Positions 1 through 7,522 of a stretch of 22,928 nucleotides of DNA are shown in pieces. How positions within the stretch are numbered: the stretch's first letter is position 1; each line of letters begins with the position of its first letter. This DNA comes from Acidobacteriota bacterium. GTDB taxonomy: Bacteria; Acidobacteriota; Terriglobia; Terriglobales; Acidobacteriaceae. Position numbers and translations under genes: made by a program. Under the pieces are notes generated by a model, which was given only the letters and a program-made list of their open reading frames with translations, made no database searches and was not told where the DNA came from. The DNA is taken from the NCBI GenBank assembly GCA_021802085.1, contig JAKAAZ010000023.1:1-22928 (forward strand). Reading direction: 5' to 3'.

Positions 1-71
1 AACTGGAAGCCGCCTACCACAAGGCCGACAAGGCCATTGAGAACATCGTTGACCTGTTACAAGCCGCCTGA
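1..71 (+). CDS. C-terminal end of an unidentified protein (partial)
   Basis: An open frame enters from the left edge (first full codon at position 3) and stops at TGA 69-71. It gives the 22-residue tail LEAAYHKADKAIENIVDLLQ followed by AA. The tail is amphipathic and rich in Ala, Lys, Glu and Leu, as in a terminal alpha-helix. It is too short to assign a family. It is read in the same direction as queF, which starts 134 bp downstream. Confidence 0.55.
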   Translation, partial: LEAAYHKADKAIENIVDLLQAA

Positions 72-205
72 TGTTTCTGCATGTTTGTTGAACTATTTTT
101 GTCTACGAATGAAGATTGAAGAATCTATCTGGATTCAGCCGCATCCGGCACGTACAGCGGCAATCGCGCAGAATTCGAGCCGCCATTTTCGTACAATCAC
201 TGTAT

Positions 206-634
206 ATGTCCTCGACAGCGAAACCAAGCCTTCCGCGATATACAGAAGACCATGCACGGTCCGGCCTCAATCACGAGTTCCCCGCAATCGAGACCTGGCC
301 GAACCAGTTTCCCGGCTATGAGATTCTCATCGACGATCCGGAGTTTACGTCCGTCTGCCCAAAAACCGGACTGCCGGACTTTGGCGACATCGTTTTGCGT
401 TATGTGCCACGGAAGAAATGTTTGGAGCTGAAGTCCTACAAGGAATATCTCTTCTCCTACCGCAATCTGGGAATCTTTCAGGAGAACGTCGTCAACCAGG
501 TATTGAAAGATGTCGTCCGGGCATGCAATCCCGTCTGGGCAACGGTGCGCGGAGAGTTCCGCCCGCGCGGCGGTATCTCGACTATCGTGGAAGCACGCTG
601 GCCACTTCCAAAAATGCAAACAAAACGGAAATAG
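206..634 (+). CDS. queF: NADPH-dependent 7-cyano-7-deazaguanine (preQ0) reductase
   Basis: QueF reduces the nitrile of preQ0 to preQ1 in cytosolic queuosine synthesis. The 142-residue product has the unimodular (short) length. FTSVCPKTGLPDFGD (residues 47-61) carries the catalytic Cys51, which forms a thioimide with the nitrile, and the acid Asp58. ELKSYKEYL (74-82) is the QueF signature linked to NADPH binding, followed by YLFSYRNLGIFQEN with substrate Glu93 and by FRPRGGIST. The residue before Glu93 is Gln, where the Bacillus enzyme has His. The start at ATG 206 is preferred over ATG 116 because family similarity begins there. It has no clear Shine-Dalgarno; a TACAAT hexamer at 192-197 would fit a nearly leaderless mRNA, but no matching -35 was seen. 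No preQ1 riboswitch was recognised upstream. Confidence 0.93.
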   Translation: MSSTAKPSLPRYTEDHARSGLNHEFPAIETWPNQFPGYEILIDDPEFTSVCPKTGLPDFGDIVLRYVPRKKCLELKSYKEYLFSYRNLGIFQENVVNQVLKDVVRACNPVWATVRGEFRPRGGISTIVEARWPLPKMQTKRK

Positions 635-674
635 CCAATCCGTAGCGGCCCCGGCCCTGATATGCTGGCGGCTC

Positions 675-1922
675 ATGCCAGCCAAGACAGCGCACACGCC
701 GGGTCCACTGCCAGCATCGGCTGCCTGGATCGCGCTGGCGCTGCTGACCGCCCTGAATCTGCTGAACTACACGGACCGCTATGTGCTGGCGGGGGCGCAG
801 CCGCTGATCCAGCGGGCATTTCATGTGGACGATGAACGAGTCGGCGCGCTGACCTTCGCGTTCTTCATTACCTACATGCTGGCCGCTCCGCTGACTGGAT
901 GGCTGGGCGATCGCTTTCCACGCAAGCCGCTCATCATTGCTGGAGCACTGCTGTGGAGTTTGCTGACGTTGCTCACGGCGTTCGTTCATACCTTTGGCGA
1001 ACTCTATCTGCGCCACGCGCTGGTGGGGATCGGGGAGGCGAGCTTCTGTATTTTCGCTCCCGCGCTGCTGTCGGACTATTGGCCGCCAGCGCAGCGCAAT
1101 CGCATCCTGACAATTTTTTATCTCTCTTTGCCAATTGGCGCTGCGTTGGGTTACATCCTGGGGGGAACGCTGGGGCAGACCTACGGATGGCGCGCGCCAT
1201 TTTATGTGGCTGCGGTTCCCGGTTTGCTGGTTGTTGTTCTGGTCTGGATTTTTCTGCGTGAGCCTGCGCGCGGCGCCACCGAGCCGCTCGCGACCAAGCC
1301 GGACCGCGCTACGCTCGCTGGTCTCGTACGCAACCCGGCCTACTGGACGGCAACACTCGGCATGGCCATGATGGTCTTTACGATGGGAGGCATTTCCGTC
1401 TGGATGCCTACGTTTCTTTATCGCTACGGGCACCATTCGCTGGCCAGCGCCAGTCAGATTCTGGGAGCCATTACGGTCGTGGACGGCATTGCCGGAACCT
1501 GGTTTGGCGGATGGCTGGCGCAACGGTGGCTGCGGCGCAACAAGGCCGCCCTCTATCTGCTCTCCGCGTGGAGCGTTCTGCTGACAGCGCCGTTTGCACT
1601 CCTCATGTTTTATGGGCCGCGGGCCGCGATGGTGCCGTGCCTGGCGGTAGCGGAGTTTCTGCTGTTTCTGAACACCGGGCCATTGAACGCCGCCATTGTG
1701 AATGCGGTCGATGCGCCCATCCGCTCGACCGCCATCGCCATCGAGCTATTCATGATCCATGCACTGGGCGATGCGCCTTCGCCCCGCATTATCGGATGGA
1801 TCTCCGACCATTCCTCGCTGCGCGAAGGACTGGCCATTACGCTGGTGACATTGGTCCTTTCCGCCGTCCTGATTTTTGCCGGCGCGCGCTATGCGCCCAA
1901 TCTGGACACGGTCGCTGCTTGA
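675..1922 (+). CDS. MFS transporter, spinster-like
   Basis: This 415-residue inner-membrane protein has about 12 hydrophobic segments. NYTDRYVLAG (31-40) at the end of TM1, GWLGDRFPRKP (75-85, MFS motif A between TM2 and TM3), GIGEASFCIFAP (118-129) and HALGDAPSPRIIGWISD (362-378) together are the pattern of the spinster (Spns) group of the major facilitator superfamily. Eukaryotic members move sphingolipids or lysolipids; bacterial substrates are mostly unknown, so none is assigned here. ATG 675 was chosen because the preceding 55 in-frame codons overlap queF and look noncoding, and because it places TM1 near the N-terminus. Only a weak GGCGG precedes it. It begins 40 bp after queF, on the same strand, so co-transcription is possible. 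Confidence 0.88.
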   Translation: MPAKTAHTPGPLPASAAWIALALLTALNLLNYTDRYVLAGAQPLIQRAFHVDDERVGALTFAFFITYMLAAPLTGWLGDRFPRKPLIIAGALLWSLLTLLTAFVHTFGELYLRHALVGIGEASFCIFAPALLSDYWPPAQRNRILTIFYLSLPIGAALGYILGGTLGQTYGWRAPFYVAAVPGLLVVVLVWIFLREPARGATEPLATKPDRATLAGLVRNPAYWTATLGMAMMVFTMGGISVWMPTFLYRYGHHSLASASQILGAITVVDGIAGTWFGGWLAQRWLRRNKAALYLLSAWSVLLTAPFALLMFYGPRAAMVPCLAVAEFLLFLNTGPLNAAIVNAVDAPIRSTAIAIELFMIHALGDAPSPRIIGWISDHSSLREGLAITLVTLVLSAVLIFAGARYAPNLDTVAA

Positions 1923-1988
1923 AGTGATTTGCCGAATTCGATGGAAACAGGCAACCAGGCAGCCTGAGAATCGGCATACTAGAGAGAC

Positions 1989-3200
1989 ATGCCTTGGTAC
2001 CATTCATTGTTTCTTCATGGCCGATTTCTCTTCGCATGCTTTGCATGGCTGATCGCGGCTGCGTGGCTTTCTCGCGTGCTCCCGGCATTGTGGATGCTTC
2101 CGCGGGTCCCGAACCTTTTGAAGCGGACTGACGAGGCGAGTGACAGCTCGGCAGCGTGGCCATCCGTCACCGTCATTGTTCCGGCGAAGGACGAGGGCGC
2201 GGCGATTGAGCATTCACTGCGCAGCTTGCTGGCCAGCGACTATCCCAATCTGCGGATCGTCGCCGTCGATGATCGCTCAGTGGATGCAACGGGCAGGTTG
2301 ATGGATGCGCTTGCCTCCGCGTCCGAATCGCAGGGCCGCCTGCGCGTGCTGCATGTGAAGGATCTACCCGAGGGTTGGCTGGGCAAACCGCACGCCATGG
2401 CCCTCGCGGCGACCGGGACGACCTCCGACTGGCTGCTGTTTACCGATGCCGATGTCGTCTTCGATCCTGCTGCGATTCGGCTCGCCGTAGAGTATGCAAT
2501 GCGCAGCCACGGCGACCACATGGTGCTGTATCCGACGCTGATTCTCCATGGCGTTGCCGAGAAGATGCTGATTGGGTTCTTTCAAAGTGTCTCCGTGTGG
2601 GCTGGCCGGGCATGGAAGATTGCCGACCCAAAGGCGCGAAACGACTATATTGGCGTGGGCGCGTTCAATTTGATTCGCCGCCCTGTGTATGAGGCGCTGG
2701 GAGGATACACGGAGCTGCGCATGGAGGTGCTGGAGGACATGCGCCTCGGGTTTCGAGTGAAGCGGGAGGGCTACGCGCAGCGGGTGGCGTTTGGCAAGGA
2801 GCTGGTGCGCATCCGCTGGGCCGAAAGCGCGTGGGGGATTTTGAACAACCTTACGAAAAATCTTTATTCCACGTTTCGCTTTCGTACCTCGCTGCTGCTG
2901 GCCGCGTGTGCGGGGATGTTTCTTCTTTGCCTGACGCCGTTTGTCGCTGTGTTGATTCCTGGGCCGACGCGATGGGCCGGGGTTGCGACACTGGTCGCAC
3001 TGGTACTGCTCAACCTGCGCTATTGGCGGCTGACCAACATTTCGCCCGTCTATCTGGCGCTGTTTCCCATCGCGACATTGTTGTTTGTAGGAACACTGCT
3101 GCGCTCGATGATTCTGGTTTTATGGCGCGGCGGAGTGCTGTGGCGAGGCACGCTCTATCCGCTGAAAGAGCTGCGACGGCAGGCGGGGCCGTTGTGGTGA
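1989..3200 (+). CDS. membrane-anchored family 2 glycosyltransferase
   Basis: This 403-residue protein has an N-terminal TM (about 10-38), a cytosolic GT-A domain and three C-terminal TMs (about 302-378). GT2 hallmarks are visible: VIVPAKDE (62-69), VDDRS (93-97), the metal/nucleotide-binding FTDADV (151-156), the acceptor/base motif LED (248-250), and RIRW (274-277) in the place of QxxRW. DLPEGWLGKPHA (125-136) is typical of the HpnB/CrtQ-like branch that glycosylates polyprenoid or hopanoid-type lipids. That substrate class is inference, since no hopanoid or carotenoid gene is nearby. The start is ATG 1989 with a weak AGAGAG upstream. Its stop lies 16 bp from the stop of the convergent gene at 3217. 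Confidence 0.85.
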   Translation: MPWYHSLFLHGRFLFACFAWLIAAAWLSRVLPALWMLPRVPNLLKRTDEASDSSAAWPSVTVIVPAKDEGAAIEHSLRSLLASDYPNLRIVAVDDRSVDATGRLMDALASASESQGRLRVLHVKDLPEGWLGKPHAMALAATGTTSDWLLFTDADVVFDPAAIRLAVEYAMRSHGDHMVLYPTLILHGVAEKMLIGFFQSVSVWAGRAWKIADPKARNDYIGVGAFNLIRRPVYEALGGYTELRMEVLEDMRLGFRVKREGYAQRVAFGKELVRIRWAESAWGILNNLTKNLYSTFRFRTSLLLAACAGMFLLCLTPFVAVLIPGPTRWAGVATLVALVLLNLRYWRLTNISPVYLALFPIATLLFVGTLLRSMILVLWRGGVLWRGTLYPLKELRRQAGPLW

Positions 3201-3216
3201 ATCTGCGCGAATCGTT

Positions 3217-3702
3217 TCAATGATGGAAGTGGACGCCGCGCTGACCCATGATCCCATTGTTTGCGCTGAAGGCCTGACCGCCAGTTTCCGCGGAGAATCC
3301 CGTGACCAACTGCGGATTCGGATGAAATTTTTCTTTGCCGCCATGTAGCTGCTGTTTATTGCTGTACACCATATCGGCGCGCCCCTGAATGGTGTGGATC
3401 GTTCCGCGAATCTGGATGGTTTGGCCGACCAGGCTTTGCAGGCTTCCAGTGGATTTTTTGTCCTCATCGGAACTGAGAAGGAAGAAGTGGCAATCGGCGT
3501 CGGAAGTCTGAGGGCTGCACACATCCAGAAAATGGGTTCCATCCGAGGCGTCCACCACACGGTATACGTGGGCTTCGACACAGACATTCTTGTGGACATG
3601 CTGCAGTGCCTGGTCGGGGGCGATGCAAGCATGTTTTGCCCATGCTGCGGAGGAGAACGACAGGAGGACGATGGGCACACTCAGCAGGATCGGCGCACGC
3701 AT
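3217..3702 (-). CDS. secreted small protein, probable OB-fold domain
   Basis: The 161-residue product starts with a clear Sec signal, MRAPILLSVPIVLLSFSSAA, with likely cleavage after AAWA. The mature part contains VCVEAHVYRVVDASDGTHFL, two more cysteines in LDVCSPQTSDADC, and SLVGQTIQIRGTIHTIQGRADM. The alternating beta pattern with a VGQTIQIRGTI strand resembles periplasmic OB-fold proteins; that is a fold-level inference only. Its four mature cysteines could form disulfides. A long His/Gly-rich tail ends in GVHFHH. ATG 3702 is preferred to the upstream start at 3849 because it begins the signal peptide and has an AAGGA about 11 nt upstream on its strand. The specific function is unknown. 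Confidence 0.7.
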   Translation of the reverse strand: MRAPILLSVPIVLLSFSSAAWAKHACIAPDQALQHVHKNVCVEAHVYRVVDASDGTHFLDVCSPQTSDADCHFFLLSSDEDKKSTGSLQSLVGQTIQIRGTIHTIQGRADMVYSNKQQLHGGKEKFHPNPQLVTGFSAETGGQAFSANNGIMGQRGVHFHH

Positions 3703-3877
3703 ACGGGGGGAAGTCCTTGGGTACAAATGGAAAAATTGCCTCGGGTAGATTATGACTCCAGCGGGCCTGTGGTTTCCAGTCAAAAAAAATTGCACGGTTG
3801 CTTCAGCAGGGTCGTACTGTTGACATTCCCTGCAAGTGGACTTTTGCAAAGGGGCGTGTGTTCGGCCGAAAACCGCA

Positions 3878-3923
3878 AGATCCTTCGCTACAGTCGCGGC
3901 TGCGACTTCCGCTCAGGACGACA
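3878..3923 (-). repeat. interspersed repeat overlapping the 3' end of the decarboxylase gene
   Basis: The segment reads AGATCCTTCGCTAC...CGCTCAGGACGACA. It matches the layout of GGTCCTTCGCTACACTCAGG at 21489-21508, so both appear to be copies of one dispersed element. It contains an internal 6-bp dyad (AGTCGC 3892-3897 / GCGACT 3902-3907). The last dozen codons of the decarboxylase gene, including its stop, lie inside it. Confidence 0.6.
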
Positions 3924-5390
3924 AGACAATCTCGATGTCGCTCCATAGGAATGTTCCATCACAGTTTTGGCTGCCTGTTGCAGCTTGACCGCGAGCGCGT
4001 CGATATGGCGTTTTTCTGTGAGGTAGCTGACGATCATCATGCGCAGGACGCTGCGGCCAGCAACGCGCGTGGTCGAGATCCATTGCTCGCCGTCGCGCGT
4101 GGTCTCCTGGACAATGGCCTGATGCAGGCGGGCGATTTCGTCTTCGGGAAGCGCAAGCTCGCGCGCGGCACAGGCGCGAAAATTCAGCACCGTCAGGCGT
4201 CGCGGAGTGGCCAGATCGAAGGCCCCGGTATCGAGAATGCGCGATTCCATGTACGCCGCCAGTTGCAGCTGAGAATCGATCAGCTCCTCATATGCCTGGC
4301 GGCCGTGGACGCGCAGCGTCAGCCAGAATTTCAGCGAGTTCATGCGCCGCGACCATTGCGCGGAAATCCGAAAATTGTCGGGCAGGGAACTGTTCGCCGC
4401 GCGCGGCAGGTAACTGGTGTCGAGGCCAAAGGTCGGCTCCAGTCGTTCGGGATGGCGCGTCAGGAACACGCCGGCGGCAAACGGCATGGCCAGCCATTTA
4501 TGTGGGTCGATGGTAATGGAGTCTGCCAGTTCGATGCCGCGCACCAATCCGCGATGCCGGTTGGAGAACACGAGCGCCGCGCCATACGCGCCATCCACGT
4601 GGAACCAGAGATTCCGCAGGCGGCAAATCTCCGCCAATTCAGGCAGCGGATCGATGGCTCCGGAACTGGTCGCTCCCGCGGTCCCGACGACGGCCAACGA
4701 TTCCAGGCCCGCCTGACGGTCCGCCGCAATCGCCGCTTCCAGCGCGGGTAAATCCATCTCCGCGCGCTCGGTGACCTGGATACGCCGCAACGCTTTGCGC
4801 CCGAGGCCCAGAATGGCCAGAGATTTCTCGAGCGAATGATGGGCCTCCGACGACGCATACACGACGGGCCGCCTGCCCAGTCCGACCAATCCGTCATTCG
4901 CCACCTGCGGGTAACGTTGCGTGAGGGCGACGGCCATCGCGCTGAGATTCGCTTCGGTGCCGCCGGTGGTGAACGTGCCGCCGTACTCGCCCGCCTGCCA
5001 GCCGACACGCTGCGCGATCCAGCCGATCGTCCGATGCTCGATGGTGGAGGCCAATTGCGAGCGCGCCATCGACGCCAGTTGCGGATTGAGCGCGGCGACC
5101 AGAGCTTCCGCCAACACCGACATATAGGTAGGTGTTGGATTGGTGAGACCGAAGTAGTTCGCGCTGGGAACATGAAATCCCTGCTCCATCATCTGAGAGC
5201 AAAGATCGTCGAGCACCGCCGCGGCATCTTCGCCAATCTCAGGGAGATCATTGGGAACAGGGAGAGCGCCGCGCTGCCCTGCGGGCGGCTGCACGGGACG
5301 GTCCTTCAGGCTGGAGAAATATTCGTCGATGCGATCGATGAGGCGATAGCCAAGCAGTTGGCGCTGGCTCGAATCCAAGTCAAATCCCAT
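3888..5390 (-). CDS. group II pyridoxal-phosphate-dependent amino acid decarboxylase
   Basis: This 500-residue cytosolic enzyme belongs to the aromatic-L-amino-acid/glutamate decarboxylase superfamily. PLP-site landmarks are intact: TTGGTEANLSA (141-151), His185 in SSEAHHSLEKS (ring stacking), GTAGATSSGAIDP (236-248), Asp266 in WFHVDGAYGAA (pyridine nitrogen) and the Schiff-base Lys298 in TIDPHKWLAMP (293-303). The substrate (Trp, Tyr, Dopa, Glu or other) cannot be read from the sequence. ATG 5390 is chosen over the upstream 5465 because an AGCAGGT Shine-Dalgarno-like stretch precedes it and the 25 extra codons are Arg-rich and atypical. Its C-terminal 13 or so residues derive from an interspersed repeat. 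It lies downstream of lysS on the same strand, separated by 169 bp with hairpins, so co-transcription is uncertain. Confidence 0.88.
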   Translation of the reverse strand: MGFDLDSSQRQLLGYRLIDRIDEYFSSLKDRPVQPPAGQRGALPVPNDLPEIGEDAAAVLDDLCSQMMEQGFHVPSANYFGLTNPTPTYMSVLAEALVAALNPQLASMARSQLASTIEHRTIGWIAQRVGWQAGEYGGTFTTGGTEANLSAMAVALTQRYPQVANDGLVGLGRRPVVYASSEAHHSLEKSLAILGLGRKALRRIQVTERAEMDLPALEAAIAADRQAGLESLAVVGTAGATSSGAIDPLPELAEICRLRNLWFHVDGAYGAALVFSNRHRGLVRGIELADSITIDPHKWLAMPFAAGVFLTRHPERLEPTFGLDTSYLPRAANSSLPDNFRISAQWSRRMNSLKFWLTLRVHGRQAYEELIDSQLQLAAYMESRILDTGAFDLATPRRLTVLNFRACAARELALPEDEIARLHQAIVQETTRDGEQWISTTRVAGRSVLRMMIVSYLTEKRHIDALAVKLQQAAKTVMEHSYGATSRLSCRPERKSQPRL

Positions 5391-5416
5391 GCGGGTACCT
5401 GCTTTATCGGGTGCGA

Positions 5417-5437
5417 TCGCTCGCCTGCGGCGAGTGA
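5417..5437. other. short hairpin in the decarboxylase leader
   Basis: CTCGCC 5420-5425 and GGCGAG 5429-5434 form a 6-bp stem around TGC, extendable to 9 bp with one non-canonical pair. It lies about 27 nt upstream of the decarboxylase start codon on the minus strand. It may be a leader structure or part of a repeat. Confidence 0.35.
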
Positions 5438-5512
5438 GCTTGCGACTTCGGCGCATCCATGGCATGGAACAGGCTCACGGTGCATCTCTGATTGTACGTC
5501 TTCTGAGGGCAA

Positions 5513-5557
5513 GCAAACCCATGTCTCAGAGGCGAGACATGGGGCACCCAGGTTTGC
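5513..5557. repeat. interspersed palindromic repeat, possible lysS terminator
   Basis: A perfect 10-bp inverted repeat, CCCATGTCTC (5518-5527) / GAGACATGGG (5534-5543) with a 6-nt loop, overlaps an outer 7-bp inverted repeat, GCAAACC (5513-5519) / GGTTTGC (5551-5557). It begins 3 nt past the lysS stop. Read on the lysS strand, the stem is followed by TTTGCTTG, so it could terminate or stabilise lysS mRNA. The GACATGGGGCACCC wording resembles a dispersed repeat I associate with acidobacterial genomes; that part is recall. Confidence 0.6.
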
Positions 5558-5559
5558 AG

Positions 5560-7233
5560 TTACTCGGACATCGCGTCCGCATCGGCCTGCTTGACCTGGG
5601 GACGCATGAGCGGAAATAGGATCACGTCGCGAATCGAGCGGGAGCCAGTCAGCACCATGGTCAGCCGGTCGATGCCGATGCCTTCACCGCCGGTGGGCGG
5701 CAGGCCAAAGCTGAGCGCGCGGACGTAATCTTCGTCCATGGCGTGTGCTTCGGCGTCGCCACGTTCGCGCTCGCCGAGCTGCTGCAAAAAGCGATTGCGC
5801 TGCTCGACGGGATCGTTCAATTCGCTGAAGGCATTGCCCAGCTCGAAGCCGCCAATGTAGAACTCGAAGCGTTCCACCCAGTCCGGCTCATCCGGTTTTT
5901 GCTTGGAGAGCGGCGAGACGGCAAGCGGGAAGTCGTAAATGATTGTGGGTTGAATGAGGTGTTCCTCGGCTACTGCTTCAAACATGGAGGCAATGCCCTG
6001 ACCGACCGTTATTTCATCTCTAACCATGCGAAGGTAAATAAAGTGGAGAACCGCATTTAGGCGGGCGTGCAGATTTGGAGGAGGTGTACTAATTCCAAGA
6101 GCCCTTTGCACAAACGGGGGCCTAACATCGATGCCTTGTAATGTATCTCTCAAAAGAATTTCCCTTGGAATGATTTTTTCGATCCAACTTTTCAGAGAAC
6201 CAATATCGAGAAAATCTTCCATGGTTGGTCTTGGTCCAGCTTCTTCGTCCCAGAAATGGATGATCGCTTCGCGCATGGTGAATCTCTGCCACTGGCTGAG
6301 ATCGATCTCGACATCATTGAAGACGGTTTTGGTGGTGCCGTTCACTTCCATTGCGACGTAGGGGATCAACTCTTCCGTCAGGTCCATCAGGTCGTGGTAA
6401 TTCGCGTAAGCCTGATAGAACTCCAGCATGGTGAACTCAGGATTGTGCTGCGTGGAAATTCCTTCATTGCGAAAATTGCGGTTGATCTCATACACGCGGT
6501 CGAGTCCGCCGACCACCAGGCGCTTCAAATACAGTTCCGGCGCGATGCGCAGGAAAAGATCGATATCGAGCGCATTGTGGTGCGTGGTGAACGGTTTGGC
6601 CGCCGCGCCGCCCGCGATGGGCTGCATCATCGGCGTTTCCACTTCGAGGAATCCGCGCTCGTCGAAAACCTTGCGCATGGCGCGCAAGACCGCGGCGCGC
6701 TTGACGAACACTTCCCGCACATCGGCGTTCATGAACAGATCGACGTAACGTTGGCGATAGCGCAGCTCGACATCCGCCAGGCCATGATATTTTTCCGGCA
6801 GCGGCAGCATGGCTTTCGAAAGAAATGTCAGCGTGTCGACGTGGACCGTCAGCTCGCCGCTGCGGGTGCGGAACAGATAGCCGGTGACGCCGATGTGGTC
6901 GCCCATGTCGAGCAGCTTGTAGAGCTGAAAGCCCGGCTCGCCCACGGCATCCAGGCGCACATAGATTTGTAGGCGGACGCCGTTTTGTTGCAGCACGGCG
7001 AAGCCGGCTTTGCCTTGCGCGCGGATGGCCATGATGCGCCCCGCTACGGCAACGGAGACGCGATTTTGCTCCAGCGTCTCGCTGGTCGCGGTGTCATATT
7101 CGGCGCGAATGGCCGCGAGCGTGTGCGTGGCCGCGAAGCTGTTGGGATAGACCGGATGGCCGAGGGCCTCGATCTGCTTGAGCTTTTCCCGGCGAAGATC
7201 GAAGACGCTTTGTTCAAATTCCGATTCGTACAC
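5560..7233 (-). CDS. lysS: lysyl-tRNA synthetase, class II, with enlarged insertion
   Basis: It charges tRNA-Lys with lysine. The 557-residue protein has an N-terminal OB anticodon-binding domain (about 58-140) and a class II core: motif 1 GFLEVETPMMQPIAGG (194-209), motif 2 FRNEGISTQHNPEFTMLEF (254-272) and motif 3 GEGIGIDRLTMVL (516-528). RFEFYIGGFELGNAFSELND (455-474) is the usual lysine-pocket region. The start codon is GTG (7231-7233), supported by AAGGGA 7 nt upstream and an in-frame stop just before it. Bacterial LysRS is usually near 500 residues. The excess lies between TMREAI (319-324) and FEAVAEEHLIQP (418-429), which are about 94 residues apart against about 42 in E. coli LysS. 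That stretch is unusually AT-rich. The frame is open and the motifs are intact, so the gene is probably functional. Confidence 0.95.
   Translation of the reverse strand: MYESEFEQSVFDLRREKLKQIEALGHPVYPNSFAATHTLAAIRAEYDTATSETLEQNRVSVAVAGRIMAIRAQGKAGFAVLQQNGVRLQIYVRLDAVGEPGFQLYKLLDMGDHIGVTGYLFRTRSGELTVHVDTLTFLSKAMLPLPEKYHGLADVELRYRQRYVDLFMNADVREVFVKRAAVLRAMRKVFDERGFLEVETPMMQPIAGGAAAKPFTTHHNALDIDLFLRIAPELYLKRLVVGGLDRVYEINRNFRNEGISTQHNPEFTMLEFYQAYANYHDLMDLTEELIPYVAMEVNGTTKTVFNDVEIDLSQWQRFTMREAIIHFWDEEAGPRPTMEDFLDIGSLKSWIEKIIPREILLRDTLQGIDVRPPFVQRALGISTPPPNLHARLNAVLHFIYLRMVRDEITVGQGIASMFEAVAEEHLIQPTIIYDFPLAVSPLSKQKPDEPDWVERFEFYIGGFELGNAFSELNDPVEQRNRFLQQLGERERGDAEAHAMDEDYVRALSFGLPPTGGEGIGIDRLTMVLTGSRSIRDVILFPLMRPQVKQADADAMSE
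6001..6240 (-). other. AT-rich insertion segment inside lysS
   Basis: My hand count gives about 44% G+C for 6001-6240 (down to 35% for 6121-6180), against 53-58% in the adjacent 60-base blocks on either side. It encodes residues about 332-411 of LysRS, including IEKIIPREILLRDTLQGIDV and HARLNAVLHFIYLRMVRDE, which I cannot match to the usual LysRS core. It is in frame and lacks obvious terminal repeats. Confidence 0.6.
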
Positions 7234-7449
7234 GCAATTTTCCCTTCAGAGGCATGGTCGCTGGATTCATTGCCAGTATAGATGCTGCGCCGGTTTGTCT
7301 CAGGAGTTACGCGCCGCTACTTCATGGAATTGCGCAGGTTCACCAGTCGCGGGCGGATGGGAGAGAAACTCATACTCGCGCAAAGCTGCGGACTCGACCG
7401 CGAATCGAGATATGGGTGGGCTGCGAAGGCCCCACCTGAAACAAATCGT

Positions 7450-7477
7450 TTGCCTTCTTCCGCGGTTGTTGTAGGCT
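7450..7477 (+). promoter_or_regulatory. possible promoter of the F0 gene cluster
   Basis: TTGCCT (7450-7455) and TAGGCT (7472-7477) are separated by 16 bp, a fair but not strong sigma70-type match. Initiation about 7 nt further on would fall at G7484, the first base of the hairpin in front of atpZ. The region 7234-7522 is otherwise a divergent intergenic stretch between lysS and atpZ. Confidence 0.3.
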
Positions 7478-7483
7478 TGGCAA

Positions 7484-7511
7484 GGGATCGCCGCAACAGC
7501 GCGGCGATCCC
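7484..7511 (+). promoter_or_regulatory. 11-bp hairpin directly before the atpZ ribosome-binding site
   Basis: GGGATCGCCGC (7484-7494) and GCGGCGATCCC (7501-7511) are perfect reverse complements with a 6-nt loop, AACAGC. The Shine-Dalgarno GGAGA (7512-7516) follows with no gap, and ATG is at 7523. There is no U-tract, so it is not a classical terminator. An mRNA-stabilising 5' stem-loop or a translational control element is more likely; a DNA operator is also possible. Confidence 0.6.
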
Positions 7512-7522
7512 GGAGAACTGAC

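Noticed and set aside
72..205. Possible preQ1 riboswitch upstream of queF
   Set aside because: I could not find the short pseudoknot pattern of preQ1-I or a larger preQ1-II fold, and QueF makes preQ1 rather than importing it.
582..1523. 313-codon minus-strand open frame opposite the MFS gene
   Set aside because: It has an Arg/Gln-rich low-quality composition, and the plus-strand frame has clear MFS motifs.
3749..3783. Promoter-like TTGACT and CATAAT on the minus strand before the secreted-protein gene
   Set aside because: The individual boxes are good but the spacer is 23 bp, too long for a sigma70-type promoter.
4460..5173. 237-codon open frame antisense/out of frame within the decarboxylase gene
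   Set aside because: It is rich in Arg, Trp and Ser, as expected for a shadow frame in GC-rich coding DNA, and the decarboxylase frame has all family motifs.
7254..7522. Small open frames in the lysS-atpZ intergenic region
   Set aside because: The competing overlapping frames have no recognisable content or ribosome-binding sites; the region is better explained as divergent regulatory DNA.
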